A DNA stretch of 64,000 nt from Poriferisodalis sp965262965. Lineage in GTDB: Bacteria; Actinomycetota; Acidimicrobiia; Acidimicrobiales; Poriferisodalaceae. Location of the stretch: contig NZ_OZ253573.1 in assembly GCF_965262965.1 (NCBI RefSeq), positions 4,030,001-4,094,000 on the forward strand. The letters run 5' to 3'. Positions 35,555 to 44,718 of this stretch are shown piece after piece (position 1 is the stretch's first letter; every line of letters starts with the position of its first letter). Both the position numbers and the translations under genes were made by a program. The notes beneath the pieces were generated by a model that was not told the origin of the DNA, searched no databases, and worked only from the letters and a program-made list of their open reading frames with translations.

Positions 35555-36724
35555 ATGACTGCGCCGCGGCTTGCGATGTGCCAGTTCGACTACGAGCTGC
35601 CGGCTTCGGCGATCGCCCAGGTGCCGATCGAGCCTCGAGACGCGGCCCGCCTGCTCGTAGATCGCGGTGCTGACGCAGCGCCGGATCATCTGACGGTGTC
35701 GGATCTGCCTTCACTGCTGCGCGACGGGGACGTCGTCGTGCTGAACGAGACGCGTGTGATGGCGGCCCGCCTTCCGCTGCGCAAGTCCAGTGGCGGCGCT
35801 GTCGAGGTGCTCCTGCTGGAGCCGCTCCCCGCCGCGGAGACAGATGCGGTTGGCGCAGGTGAGGGTGCGTGGTCAGCATTGGTGCGGCCGTCTCGACGCG
35901 TTCGCGACGGGGCCGAGCTGAGATCGGACCGCGATCCGTCGCTGCGAGTGCTGATGGGGGCGCGGCTCGACGATCAGCGGCGAGCAGTGACCGTTGTCGT
36001 GGGCGACGCACCGCTCGTCGACGCGTCCGACGCCGCAAAGCTGGACCGAGCGGGCGAACCGCCGCTGCCGCCCTACATCGACGCTGCGATTGCTCGACGC
36101 GGTGTGGCCGATCTCGCCTCGGCGAGCTCGGCAGTCGACGTCTCGCCACACGAGGCGCTGCTGGCGCGGTACCAGACGGTGTACGCGCGCACGGGTGCGT
36201 CTGCAGCCGCGCCCACGGCTGGACTTCACCTGACCGAGTCATTGCTGGCAGACGTGCGCCAGCAGGGCATCGAAGTGGTCACCGTTGATCTGACCGTCGG
36301 CCTGGGCACCTTCGCTCCGGTTATCGCCGAGCACGCTTCGCAGCACACGATGCACGCCGAACACTTCAGCGTGCCGTCGGCGACCTTGCGAGCCTGCGGG
36401 GCAGCGAAGCGAGTGGTGGCGGTCGGCACGACGACGGTGCGGGCGCTCGAATCGGCAGCGAGGATGCGCTGCGATGCAGGTTTGGGGGCGTCGTCGGGTG
36501 CAGTGTCGGGCCGCACCGATCTGTTCCTGCGGCGCGGCGACGAGTTCAGGGTGGTGGACGCACTGCTCACCAACTTCCATCTGCCTCGCTCGTCACTGCT
36601 GTTGCTGATCGATGCCTTCATCGGGCCCCGGTGGCGTGGGTTGTACGAGTCGGCATTGGCGCAGGGCTACCGCGTCCTGTCTTTCGGCGACGCCATGTTG
36701 CTCGAGCGAAGCGGGCGGTCATGA
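35555..36724 (+). CDS. queA: S-adenosylmethionine:tRNA ribosyltransferase-isomerase
   Basis: A 389-residue enzyme that transfers and rearranges the ribosyl part of SAM onto preQ1 in tRNA to give epoxyqueuosine. Landmarks are FDYELPASAIAQVPIEPRDAARL, LNETRVMAARL, PTAGLHLTESLL, DLTVGLGTFAPV and TNFHLPRSSLLLLIDAF. TAGCCT lies 9 bases upstream of the ATG. Its stop overlaps the tgt start (ATGA), so both queuosine genes are coupled. Confidence 0.95.
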   Translation: MTAPRLAMCQFDYELPASAIAQVPIEPRDAARLLVDRGADAAPDHLTVSDLPSLLRDGDVVVLNETRVMAARLPLRKSSGGAVEVLLLEPLPAAETDAVGAGEGAWSALVRPSRRVRDGAELRSDRDPSLRVLMGARLDDQRRAVTVVVGDAPLVDASDAAKLDRAGEPPLPPYIDAAIARRGVADLASASSAVDVSPHEALLARYQTVYARTGASAAAPTAGLHLTESLLADVRQQGIEVVTVDLTVGLGTFAPVIAEHASQHTMHAEHFSVPSATLRACGAAKRVVAVGTTTVRALESAARMRCDAGLGASSGAVSGRTDLFLRRGDEFRVVDALLTNFHLPRSSLLLLIDAFIGPRWRGLYESALAQGYRVLSFGDAMLLERSGRS

Positions 36725-37926
36725 GCGAGGGGGCACGGCCGGCGGCCCGCTTCGAGCTGCTCGCTTGCGACGGTGCGGCCCGGCGAGGGCAGGTAACGAC
36801 AGCGCGCGGCACGTTCCAGACACCCGTGTTCATGCCGGTCGGAACCCGAGGTGCGGTCATTCATCTCGATGCCGGCGACTACGAATCGCTGGGGCTCGAA
36901 ATCGTGCTGGCCAACACGTACCACCTCATGCTGCGTCCGGGTGTGGATACCGTCGCCGCGCTCGGTGGCCTTGAGGGCTTCACGGGCTGGGGCGGCCATT
37001 TCCTCACCGACTCGGGCGGCTTTCAGGTGATGTCACTGGGTCGCCGGCCTCGCTCGGGTGCCGCCCCAAGCGGTCGCTTGGCCAAGTCCCGAGTGGACGA
37101 CGAGGGCGTCACGTTCCGGTCGGTGTACGACGGCTCGAAGGTCCGGCTGACCCCCGAGAACGCCGTCGACGCGCAGCGCCGATTGGCGTCGGACATCCAG
37201 ATGGCGCTCGACGTGTGCCCCGAACTGCCGGCGCCGCCCGAAGACGTGCGGCTGGCAATGGAGCGCACGCATGCGTGGGCGGCTCGTGCCAAGGCCGCCA
37301 TGGAGGCGGCTCGGAGTGATGCTGTCGCCATGGAGGCGGCTCGCGGTGACGCCACCCTCGGCGGTCAGGCGCTGTTCGGCATTGTGCAGGGAGGCAGCGA
37401 CCCGCAGATGCGCCGCCACAGTGCGGAGACCCTGGCGGGCATCGGCTTCGACGGCTACGGCATCGGGGGCCTGTCGGTCGGGGAGACGCGCACCGAGATG
37501 GAACCTGCGTTGCGGGCTGCGACCGACGTCCTGCCGACAGATCGACCGCGGTATCTCATGGGCGTCGGCGACCCGGCACGGATCACCGACGCCATAGCGG
37601 CGGGGGTGGACATGTTCGACTGCGTCCTGCCGAGCCGCCTGGCTCGCCACGGCACGGCGTTGACGCCGAAGGGCCGGATCAACATCCGCAATGCACGGTT
37701 CGCCCGCGACGACACACCGCTGGATCCGGCGCCAGAGCGCCCGGGCGGGCGCTTTTCCCGCGGCTACCTGCGCCATCTCATGAGCGTGAACGAGCCGACC
37801 GCGGCCCGCATCCTCACGCTGCACAACATCGCCTACCTCGTTAGCTTGGTAGCGGAAGCTCGTGCTGCCGTCACAGCGGGCAGCTTCGAGACCTTCCGAC
37901 GCCAGGTCAACGAAGTCTGGTCCTGA
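36721..37926 (+). CDS. tgt: tRNA-guanine transglycosylase without the canonical zinc cysteines
   Basis: A 401-residue TIM-barrel enzyme that exchanges guanine-34 for preQ1. The substrate-binding DSGGFQVMS and the nucleophile region GVDMFDCVLPSR are intact. Bacterial Tgt normally has a Cys-x-Cys-x2-Cys zinc site after the DxPLDP segment. Here that place reads LDPAPERPGGRFSRGYLRHL with no cysteine, although the histidine in LTLHNIAYL remains. Two 10-residue repeats (AAMEAARSDA, VAMEAARGDA) sit at about residues 192-211. The catalytic core looks complete; the effect of losing zinc is unknown. Confidence 0.9.
   Translation: MSEGARPAARFELLACDGAARRGQVTTARGTFQTPVFMPVGTRGAVIHLDAGDYESLGLEIVLANTYHLMLRPGVDTVAALGGLEGFTGWGGHFLTDSGGFQVMSLGRRPRSGAAPSGRLAKSRVDDEGVTFRSVYDGSKVRLTPENAVDAQRRLASDIQMALDVCPELPAPPEDVRLAMERTHAWAARAKAAMEAARSDAVAMEAARGDATLGGQALFGIVQGGSDPQMRRHSAETLAGIGFDGYGIGGLSVGETRTEMEPALRAATDVLPTDRPRYLMGVGDPARITDAIAAGVDMFDCVLPSRLARHGTALTPKGRINIRNARFARDDTPLDPAPERPGGRFSRGYLRHLMSVNEPTAARILTLHNIAYLVSLVAEARAAVTAGSFETFRRQVNEVWS
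37294..37353 (+). repeat. Tandem 30-bp duplication inside tgt
   Basis: Two adjacent 30-bp segments, 37294-37323 and 37324-37353, share CGCCATGGAGGCGGCTCG and similar flanks. They stay in frame and encode two related decapeptides. They look like an in-frame slippage or duplication event in a surface helix. Confidence 0.75.
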
Positions 37927-38082
37927 GACGCTCGCAGGGGCGACAGGCCGGTACGCTGGCCCGCCGTGCTGGCCGCTGGCCGGCCGCAGCCGAGTGCAAT
38001 CCATCCCGGAGCGGCTCGGTGAGCGAGAACCTCACGTACCTCTCGGTGCCACTGCCGACACCGCAGCCCTGTGGAGCAACTG

Positions 38083-38400
38083 ATGAACGCCGGACTTCTG
38101 CTGCCGATCCTGCTGATCGTCGTCCTCTACTTCATCATGATCCGGCCGCAGCAGAGGAAGATGAAGGCACGCGAGGCCATGATCCGCAGCGCGGACGTCG
38201 GCGATGTGATTGCCACCGCTGGCGGAGTGATCGGCAAGATTGTCGCCATCGAGGAGCCCGGCGACGTCGTGTACCTCGAGGTGGACAGTGACGTCGAGCT
38301 GCGGGTGCAGCGTCGAGCCATCGGCGAGATTCTCGCCCCCGCGCCGGGGGTCGCCGACGCTGACTCGCAGGACATCGCCGACGCCGACGACGCGGACTGA
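38083..38400 (+). CDS. yajC: Preprotein translocase subunit YajC
   Basis: A protein of about 105 residues with one N-terminal membrane helix (LLLPILLIVVLYFIMIRPQQ), the PQQRKMKAREAMI basic stretch after it, and a soluble domain with VGDVIATAGGVIGKI, typical of YajC. The C-terminus is acidic (DIADADDAD). ATG 38083 is preferred for its GGAG site six bases upstream; GTG 38071 would add four residues. YajC associates with SecDF in the membrane. Confidence 0.92.
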   Translation: MNAGLLLPILLIVVLYFIMIRPQQRKMKAREAMIRSADVGDVIATAGGVIGKIVAIEEPGDVVYLEVDSDVELRVQRRAIGEILAPAPGVADADSQDIADADDAD

Positions 38401-38452
38401 GTCCCGCACGCTCGCTTGAAGGCAACGATCCCGGCTCGCCGTCCATTCTGAG

Positions 38453-39907
38453 ATGCGACGATCGCAGATTATTTCGCTTCTCTTGGCGATCTTGATTGGC
38501 TTCGGCGCGCTCGCCGGGGTCTTGGCCGCGGGCTGGACTCCGGTTCTGGGAGTGCAGCTGCAGGGCGGTGTCGAGGTGCTGCTGCGACCGACGTCACCGG
38601 CCGACGACGAACAGTTGGACCGGGCGATCGAGATCATTCGCTCCCGCGTCGACGCGCTCGGCGTCGCCGAGCCCGACATCACCCGCCAGGGCGAGCAAGT
38701 CGTGATTCAGCTGCCCGGCGTCAAGGACAAGCAGCGCGCGGTGGACCTCGTCGGGCAGACAGCCGAACTGCGCTTCCGGCCGGTGCTGCACACGTTCGGC
38801 CGCTTCGACGAGGCCGAATTCGGATCTGCGCGGGATTTTGCGGATGCCTACAACGAATCGCTCCAACCCGAGTCCACCGAGGATGCTGTCGAAGACATCG
38901 AGCTCGATCAGATTCCGACTTTCACGCTTCCCGAAGATGACGTCGCCGACTCGGCGGTTGTCTTACCCGGGCGTGGCGAGCCCGTCGGTTACGTGCTCGG
39001 TCCGGCCGAGCTCACCGGCGAGGCAGTGGCCGAGGCGGCGGCCACGTTCAACAACGAGTGGGTCGTCAATGTCGACCTCACCGACGAGGGCTCGGTCGGC
39101 TTCGACGCGATGGCAGCTCGCTACTTCGGCCAGCAAATCGCCATCGTGCTTGACGGCGTCGTCGAATCGGCCCCGGCCATACGAGCCACCGAGTTCGAGG
39201 GCCGTGCGGTCATCTCGGGGACCTTCGGCGAGGAAGAGGCCCGCGACCTCGCGGTCGCGCTGCGATTCGGCGCATTGCCGGTCGAGTTCGAGCAGGACGA
39301 CGTGCGGACGGTATCGGCCACCCTCGGCGAGGGGACGCTTCGAGCTGGTGTGATCGCCGGCATCGTCGGGCTGATCCTCGTCGGTCTGTACATGCTGGCC
39401 TACTACCGGCTGCTCGGCGTGGTTGCCATTATGAGCCTGGCCATCAGCGGCTCGGTTCTGTGGTCGCTCATCAGCTGGCTGGGCGAGAGCCGCGGCCTCG
39501 CGCTCACGCTTGCAGGCACCACGGGCATCATCGTGTCGATCGGTGTCCAGGTCGACTCGAACATCGTCTACTACGAGCGCATCAAGGAAGAAGTGCGCCG
39601 CGGCCGGGCGGTGCGCTCGGCGGCCGACGCCAGCTTCAAGGCCGCGTTCTCCACGATCGTGTGGGCCGACCTCGCCTCGCTCATCGGCGCTGGTGTGCTG
39701 TACCAGCTGACCAGCGGCACGGTGCGGGGCTTCGCGCTCTACCTGGGCTTGGCCACGCTCATCGACCTGGCGGTGTCGTACTTCTTCATGCGACCGCTGG
39801 TGGTGTTCGTGGCTCGCAAGCTTGTCGCCGAGCGGCCCCGCCGCTTGGGCGTTTCGCCGCGCGAGCCAGACCTCCCGGTAGCTGTTCCGACAGGAGGATC
39901 ATTGTGA
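38453..39907 (+). CDS. secD: Protein translocase subunit SecD
   Basis: A 484-residue RND-type membrane protein with one N-terminal helix, a large extracytoplasmic region with LGVQLQGGVEVLLRPT and IIRSRVDALGVAEPDI, and five C-terminal helices (GVIAGIVGLILVGLYMLAYY onward). It uses the proton gradient with SecF to help proteins leave the SecYEG channel. Its stop shares one base with the secF start (TGATG). Confidence 0.95.
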   Translation: MRRSQIISLLLAILIGFGALAGVLAAGWTPVLGVQLQGGVEVLLRPTSPADDEQLDRAIEIIRSRVDALGVAEPDITRQGEQVVIQLPGVKDKQRAVDLVGQTAELRFRPVLHTFGRFDEAEFGSARDFADAYNESLQPESTEDAVEDIELDQIPTFTLPEDDVADSAVVLPGRGEPVGYVLGPAELTGEAVAEAAATFNNEWVVNVDLTDEGSVGFDAMAARYFGQQIAIVLDGVVESAPAIRATEFEGRAVISGTFGEEEARDLAVALRFGALPVEFEQDDVRTVSATLGEGTLRAGVIAGIVGLILVGLYMLAYYRLLGVVAIMSLAISGSVLWSLISWLGESRGLALTLAGTTGIIVSIGVQVDSNIVYYERIKEEVRRGRAVRSAADASFKAAFSTIVWADLASLIGAGVLYQLTSGTVRGFALYLGLATLIDLAVSYFFMRPLVVFVARKLVAERPRRLGVSPREPDLPVAVPTGGSL

Positions 39908-40998
39908 TGGCGGCGCTGAGGACCCTGTATCGGGGTGAGAACAGCTGGGACTTCCTGCGTGTGTCGCGCAAGGTGCTCATCGGCTCCGCGGTGGCGGTGC
40001 TGATCTGTGTCGTCGCATTGTTGGCACGCGGACTGAATCTGGGCATCGAATTCGAAGGCGGCTCGGTGTGGGAGGTGCCGGTGCCGGCGAGCGCGGACGG
40101 GGCCGATGTGCCCGCCAGCGATCTGCCGACGACCGAGGACATCGCCGAGGCCGCTGACGCTGCCGGTGTGCCCGATGCACGGGTGCAATTCGTCACGGTC
40201 ACCGGCGCGTCGGACATCTTCCGGATTCGCGGTGTGCTCGGACCGGGCGCGAACGCGGCCGACATCGCGGATGCGTTGTCTTCCGTTGTCGGCGTCGATG
40301 TCGGGAGCCTTTCCACCCGGCAGGTGAGTCCGTCGTTCGGCGACGAGGTGGCGGGCAAGGCTCGCCGTGCGCTGGTCGTGTTCTTCGTGCTGATCGCGCT
40401 GTACCTGTGGTTCCGCTTCGAATGGAAGATGTCGGTGGGAGCGCTCGTCGCTGTCACCCACGACATCCTGCTCACCGTCGGCGCCTATGCGGTGTTCGGC
40501 TTCGAGGTGACGCCGGCGACGGTGGTCGCGTTCCTCACGATCATGGGCTACTCGCTGTACGACACGATCGTCGTGTTCGATCGGGTCAAGTCCAATGAGC
40601 GATCGCTGCCGGCTCGCAGCCACTTCACGTACCCGGCACTTGCGAATGTCTCGCTCAATCAGGTGCTCACTCGTTCGATCAACACCACGGTGACGTCGGT
40701 GCTGCCGGTTGTCTCACTGCTGATCGTCGGCGCGGGCATCTTGGGCGCAGGCACGCTGGCAGAGTTCGCAAACGCGCTGCTCATCGGATTGCTCGTCGGC
40801 TCGTACAGCTCGCTGTTCGTGGCGATGCCGATGGTTGCGTGGCTGAAGAGCTACGAACCGCAGTGGGCTTCTGCACGCACTGCCGCCGAGGCCGCAGGCC
40901 GCCACGACACGATGGAATCCGCCGCACAGGCGCTCGCAGCCGAGAGCTATACCCGCACAGCCCAGCCTCGCCCCCGCAAATTGGGCCGCCGCCGCTGA
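39907..40998 (+). CDS. secF: Protein translocase subunit SecF
   Basis: A 363-residue partner of SecD with the same topology: N-terminal helix, short extracytoplasmic domain (LGIEFEGGSVWEVP) and five helices with the conserved GYSLYDTIVVFDRV. ATG 39907 lies 1 base into the secD stop and has GGAGG upstream. The gene ends a conserved core run; the usual next gene (rel) does not follow until 57629, after the accessory block. Confidence 0.95.
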   Translation: MAALRTLYRGENSWDFLRVSRKVLIGSAVAVLICVVALLARGLNLGIEFEGGSVWEVPVPASADGADVPASDLPTTEDIAEAADAAGVPDARVQFVTVTGASDIFRIRGVLGPGANAADIADALSSVVGVDVGSLSTRQVSPSFGDEVAGKARRALVVFFVLIALYLWFRFEWKMSVGALVAVTHDILLTVGAYAVFGFEVTPATVVAFLTIMGYSLYDTIVVFDRVKSNERSLPARSHFTYPALANVSLNQVLTRSINTTVTSVLPVVSLLIVGAGILGAGTLAEFANALLIGLLVGSYSSLFVAMPMVAWLKSYEPQWASARTAAEAAGRHDTMESAAQALAAESYTRTAQPRPRKLGRRR

Positions 40999-41165
40999 GC
41001 CTTCGCCGGCTCATGCACTGCCCGCGCTGCGTGACGCAGCCGCCGGGTTGACAAGTCGGCGAGCATACAGTCGATTGGCGACGAGTATGAACCGAATAGA
41101 TTAGTGCCACGCGCCGTCGGCTAGCGGCGTGGGTTTCGGGTCGCCGGTTCGGAAGCAGGCACAAC
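40999..41165 (+). promoter_or_regulatory. Intergenic region and probable promoter of the vWA/tubulin-like unit
   Basis: This 167-bp gap is where the accessory block begins. It holds a perfect -35 hexamer TTGACA at 41048-41053. At 17 bp spacing the -10 candidate is the poor TCGATT; other AT-rich hexamers (TACAGT at 41066, TATGAA at 41086) are at unusual distances. GGAAGCAGG before the ATG at 41166 could be a weak ribosome-binding site. A start of transcription here is likely, but the exact promoter is uncertain. Confidence 0.4.
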
Positions 41166-41600
41166 ATGACGATGACGGATCGTCCACCGCAGCGTCGCAC
41201 CGGTGCGCGGCCTCGGCGAGATGGTCCGTCCCGACCCATTCCCAGTGCGTCGCTTCGAAGCGGCGACACGGGGCCGCCCGTCGCGAGCTTCTTGGCCGTG
41301 GTTGCCACATTGGTATTCGTTGCTATCAGTTTCTGGCTTGGCAGCCGAGTCGAGATCGGGATACTTGACACCGGACGCGAGGTTGACTTCAACACGCTCG
41401 GCTACATCGTCGGCTGTTTCGTCAACATCGCAGTGCTTTACCGATTCTTGAAGGCCGACGGCAGAGCGCGTGCCACTCGGCGGTATTCGGAATGGCGCTA
41501 CTTCGGGGCCAGAAAGGCCGTCAATATTCTTGCGTTTGGGAGCTGGTCGCTCGGGGCGCTGCACTTGCTCTTCTGGGCACGGGATCTGACGAGACCGTGA
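41166..41600 (+). CDS. Small three-helix membrane protein, first gene of the vWA/tubulin-like unit
   Basis: A 144-residue protein with a basic, proline-rich cytoplasmic start (residues 1-38) and three hydrophobic segments at about 40-63 (VASFLAVVATLVFVAISFWL), 77-95 (LGYIVGCFVNIAVLYRFL) and 119-138 (NILAFGSWSLGALHLLFWA). No family is recognised. The stop overlaps the vWA gene start by four bases (GTGA), so the two proteins are made together and may interact in the membrane. The start could also be ATG 41172. Confidence 0.65.
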   Translation: MTMTDRPPQRRTGARPRRDGPSRPIPSASLRSGDTGPPVASFLAVVATLVFVAISFWLGSRVEIGILDTGREVDFNTLGYIVGCFVNIAVLYRFLKADGRARATRRYSEWRYFGARKAVNILAFGSWSLGALHLLFWARDLTRP

Positions 41601-44600
41601 CGATAGAAAGCTGGGCGCGTGGCCGCGGCGGCACCGTTGTCGTCACCGTGATGCTCGGCCTGCTGGTGTCAATTGTGCCTCTGAGCTCGAAGGCTGCGGC
41701 GCAAGGGACTGACGCATCCGGGTATTCGCCGTGCCAACCGGGCCAATCGATCGATTTGCTGGTGATGATGGACGCCTCCGGCTCCCTCCACGAAAGCGCT
41801 GGGGTCGACCGCGACGGCACCAAGCGCAGAACGGCCTTGCGCGACTTCCGTGCACGGTTGACGGACCTTGTGGCGGGTCTGCATGGCGGCGACGCCCCAG
41901 AGATACGGCTGGGGCTGTGGAGGTTCGACACAGCGGCTCAACAAATCGTGGGTTTCGAAGCTCCATCGCCTCAGCACCCATCGAATTCCGAGATCGAGAA
42001 CTCGCTCGGCGACCCAAACGATCTCGGTGGCTTCCTCGTTAAGGGTCGGCACACCGACTACCTGACAGCGCTGCGGGGGGCAGAGGCAGCATTCGGGGAC
42101 AGTGCCCCGGGTGCGTGCCGGCTGTTGTTGTTCTTCACTGACGGCATCTACGACCCGACTGGCGACCCTTCGCTGCAACAGGCCGATCAGCTTCGTACCG
42201 AAATCTGCGCAGACATCAAGCGGTCGTTCGAGACATCAAATGTCGACACTTACACGATCCTGCTGGGGGATCAGTTCCGCAGCGCCGGACGTCCCTCGGA
42301 TCCTGATGAGCCAGATGCCATCGGCCGCGAGATGGCGGCGGCTTCAATGCAGATCTTGCGCGCTCTCACAGGTGACGCTGATTCGCAGCTTGTACGCGGC
42401 CTGCCCTATGCGAGTGGGTTCGACTGTGCCCAATGGAGCGACGAACAGCCTGCCGACCGTGACGGCGCGATCATCGCAATTGACGATCTCGACCGGCTTG
42501 CCATCCAGCTGCTTGAGGTGGCTGATGTCGCCGCCAACAGCCTCGTCGAATGGTCGAACTGCGGGCTTGCCTCCATTGACGACCGCCGTTCGGCGCCTCT
42601 TCCGGCGGGCAGATTCATCGATTCGATCGTGGCGTATCCGCGCGCCACCTCGATCGAGGAGTACGAGATCGTGACGGTTGGTGGTGTGACCCGTCGTGGT
42701 GCTGGCAACGGAAGCGAGCCGCTCCGCCTCGCTAACGCAGATCTCGCAGGTCTCGAATCGGGCTGGACAATTGAATTCGTCACGAGCGGAGGAGACGGCG
42801 GAATCGACGTCGCTTGCTACATCAAGCAAGCTCGCAGCGACGTTCCGAGCGAGACCGGCCAAGTAACCAATAGCGAGGGACAGCTGCTGGAGCAGGTGGA
42901 GCGCAGCGAGTTCGGACCTGACTCGCCGCCGCTGGAAGTGCTCGTGGTTGCAGAGGCGCCGCTCGAGCTTTGTGGAGCGGCCAGCATGGAGCACTTCGCT
43001 TGGCCTGATGAGCGAGTGCAAGATTGGTTCTGCCGTGACGACGGCACCGTGGTATTCGAGCTCGAGCCGCTGCAGTGCCAAGAATCCCATGACCTAGCGG
43101 CGCCGCTGCTGGCCGAATTCGAACCGAAGCACGCCGGCACACTCTTCGGTCCGCGGCAGCTCATTGTCGTGTCCCAAATCGACATCGATGGTCCCTCATC
43201 CGTGCTCTATGACTGTCTCGGCGCGCCGGTGTTGTCGTGCGCCGGAGCGGACGCACAAGAGGCGTTCATTGCATCGGACGGTGACGGCACGCAGGGCGAG
43301 CTCGATGCGCAGGAATCGCCGACTCGACCGCGGCGTATGCGCGTCGAGCCCGTCAGTCTGGAGGTGCCGCGCGAGCGCCTGAGGGGCGATGCCGGTTGTG
43401 TCGTGTTCCCGCCGACCCGCGGCACCGCGGAGGTGGAATTGTTCTGGCGCCACGACGGCTCGGCAGGTCTTCCGGGCGACCTCGACTGGCGCTTCGACGG
43501 GGAGTTCCATGGCGAATCGAGCAGCGGCACGGTGCACGGCGACGGCGCCACTCTGTTGCTCGGTGTCGAGGGCGAAGCCCAGGGCGTGACATTGCACTTC
43601 GTGACTACGGACGAGCTAGAGAACGGTGATTGGGAAATCGGAGGCGTGATCACGCTGGTGCCGTCCTGGGATCTCGGTGACAGCGATCTCCAGGCCGGAG
43701 CAGATCGCCAAATGGCTGAACAGACTGTCGAGCTACGTGTCGATCAGAATTACTTGGCGCGGAGCAATTCAGCATTGGCCTTCTGGCTGACGCTATTGCT
43801 GCTTGTGCTCAGCATCGTTGTCAGCTACCTCCTCTTCTGTGGCGCACTCGTGCTGAACATGAGCCTTCCGGACCCGATGGGTTTCTGGATGTACCGAGCC
43901 GACGTCCCCGTGGACACGGATGCGAGGGGAAGACCCTCCCTCGGCTCGGGCGCCCGCAGTGCAATAACCGCTGCGGACGGCCAGCGAATCGGCGGCTTCG
44001 CCAGCCGGGGCGGACGCGGAAGACGCTGGATGGCGTGGGAGTGCGCTGGACTGCGAATCACACTCCGTCGTTCTCCTTGGCTCTGGCTGCCTGGGCTCCT
44101 GCGGGGCGCTTGGAGTGAGGTGCGCTCCGACTTGAACGAGCCCATGGCCGTACGGCCTGCGACGAGCCGTCGTTCCCGACGGACGGTAACAGCAGCAGCT
44201 GAATTCCCGGCCCTCATTGCCGTCGGCACGCCTCGCCGATCCCCCGATGGAGAGCATGTCGCGTCGAGCTGGATTGCCCTGCCACGGCACGGCCCGAGCG
44301 CAGACATCGAACGGGTCGATGCTCGAGAGGTTGAGGGGCTCTTGGTGCAATCGGCATCCGGAGCGCCGGGCGATGGCCCTGGCGAACCGCCCGGTCCCGC
44401 CGAGGGAAGCGAGGGTCCCGATGCGGGCGGGACGCCCCCGCCCCGAAGTCCGCTTCGATCAGGTCCGACGCGAGGTTCGACTACCGCAAGCGACGCAGAA
44501 TCTCGGTCGTCGCGATCTCCGTCAGGCGGCGCAACCGATCGTCGCGGTGAACGGTCGCCGCCCCCCCAACGCCCAGACCGGCCGCCGCCGCGGCCGCGCT

Positions 44601-44602
44601 AG
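41597..44602 (+). CDS. Exported, membrane-anchored von Willebrand factor A protein
   Basis: GTG 41597 (GTGA overlap) gives 1,001 residues with a signal peptide (RGGTVVVTVMLGLLVSIVPL, then SSKAAAQG). The vWA domain follows with a complete metal-ion-dependent adhesion site: Asp59-x-Ser61-x-Ser63 in MMDASGSL, Thr153 in GRHTDYL, Asp182 in FFTDGIYD. A long extracytoplasmic region to about residue 720 has several cysteines. A membrane helix (about 725-752, WLTLLLLVLSIVVSYLLFCG) leads to a basic cytoplasmic part and a Pro/Arg-rich tail. It can bind a ligand outside and signal or dock to the tubulin-like protein inside; that coupling is inference. Confidence 0.85.
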   Translation: MTIESWARGRGGTVVVTVMLGLLVSIVPLSSKAAAQGTDASGYSPCQPGQSIDLLVMMDASGSLHESAGVDRDGTKRRTALRDFRARLTDLVAGLHGGDAPEIRLGLWRFDTAAQQIVGFEAPSPQHPSNSEIENSLGDPNDLGGFLVKGRHTDYLTALRGAEAAFGDSAPGACRLLLFFTDGIYDPTGDPSLQQADQLRTEICADIKRSFETSNVDTYTILLGDQFRSAGRPSDPDEPDAIGREMAAASMQILRALTGDADSQLVRGLPYASGFDCAQWSDEQPADRDGAIIAIDDLDRLAIQLLEVADVAANSLVEWSNCGLASIDDRRSAPLPAGRFIDSIVAYPRATSIEEYEIVTVGGVTRRGAGNGSEPLRLANADLAGLESGWTIEFVTSGGDGGIDVACYIKQARSDVPSETGQVTNSEGQLLEQVERSEFGPDSPPLEVLVVAEAPLELCGAASMEHFAWPDERVQDWFCRDDGTVVFELEPLQCQESHDLAAPLLAEFEPKHAGTLFGPRQLIVVSQIDIDGPSSVLYDCLGAPVLSCAGADAQEAFIASDGDGTQGELDAQESPTRPRRMRVEPVSLEVPRERLRGDAGCVVFPPTRGTAEVELFWRHDGSAGLPGDLDWRFDGEFHGESSSGTVHGDGATLLLGVEGEAQGVTLHFVTTDELENGDWEIGGVITLVPSWDLGDSDLQAGADRQMAEQTVELRVDQNYLARSNSALAFWLTLLLLVLSIVVSYLLFCGALVLNMSLPDPMGFWMYRADVPVDTDARGRPSLGSGARSAITAADGQRIGGFASRGGRGRRWMAWECAGLRITLRRSPWLWLPGLLRGAWSEVRSDLNEPMAVRPATSRRSRRTVTAAAEFPALIAVGTPRRSPDGEHVASSWIALPRHGPSADIERVDAREVEGLLVQSASGAPGDGPGEPPGPAEGSEGPDAGGTPPPRSPLRSGPTRGSTTASDAESRSSRSPSGGATDRRGERSPPPQRPDRPPPRPR

Positions 44603-44606
44603 CCCG

Positions 44607-44717
44607 ATGATCGATCCAAACGCTCGAACGCTGTGTAGTCCGTCGCTGCACAAGGCGACGGCCAGCAACACCACAACGGTGAAACCGAACCATATCCACC
44701 TTTCAAACGAGGACTGA
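44607..44717 (+). CDS. Possible 36-residue small protein between the vWA and tubulin-like genes
   Basis: The 116-bp gap is almost filled by a short frame starting ATG 44607 (MIDPNARTLCSPSLHKATAS) and ending one base before the tubulin-like ATG. There is no ribosome-binding site and no family resemblance. It may be a small coupled protein or simply an untranslated spacer. Confidence 0.2.
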   Translation: MIDPNARTLCSPSLHKATASNTTTVKPNHIHLSNED

Positions 44718-44718
44718 G

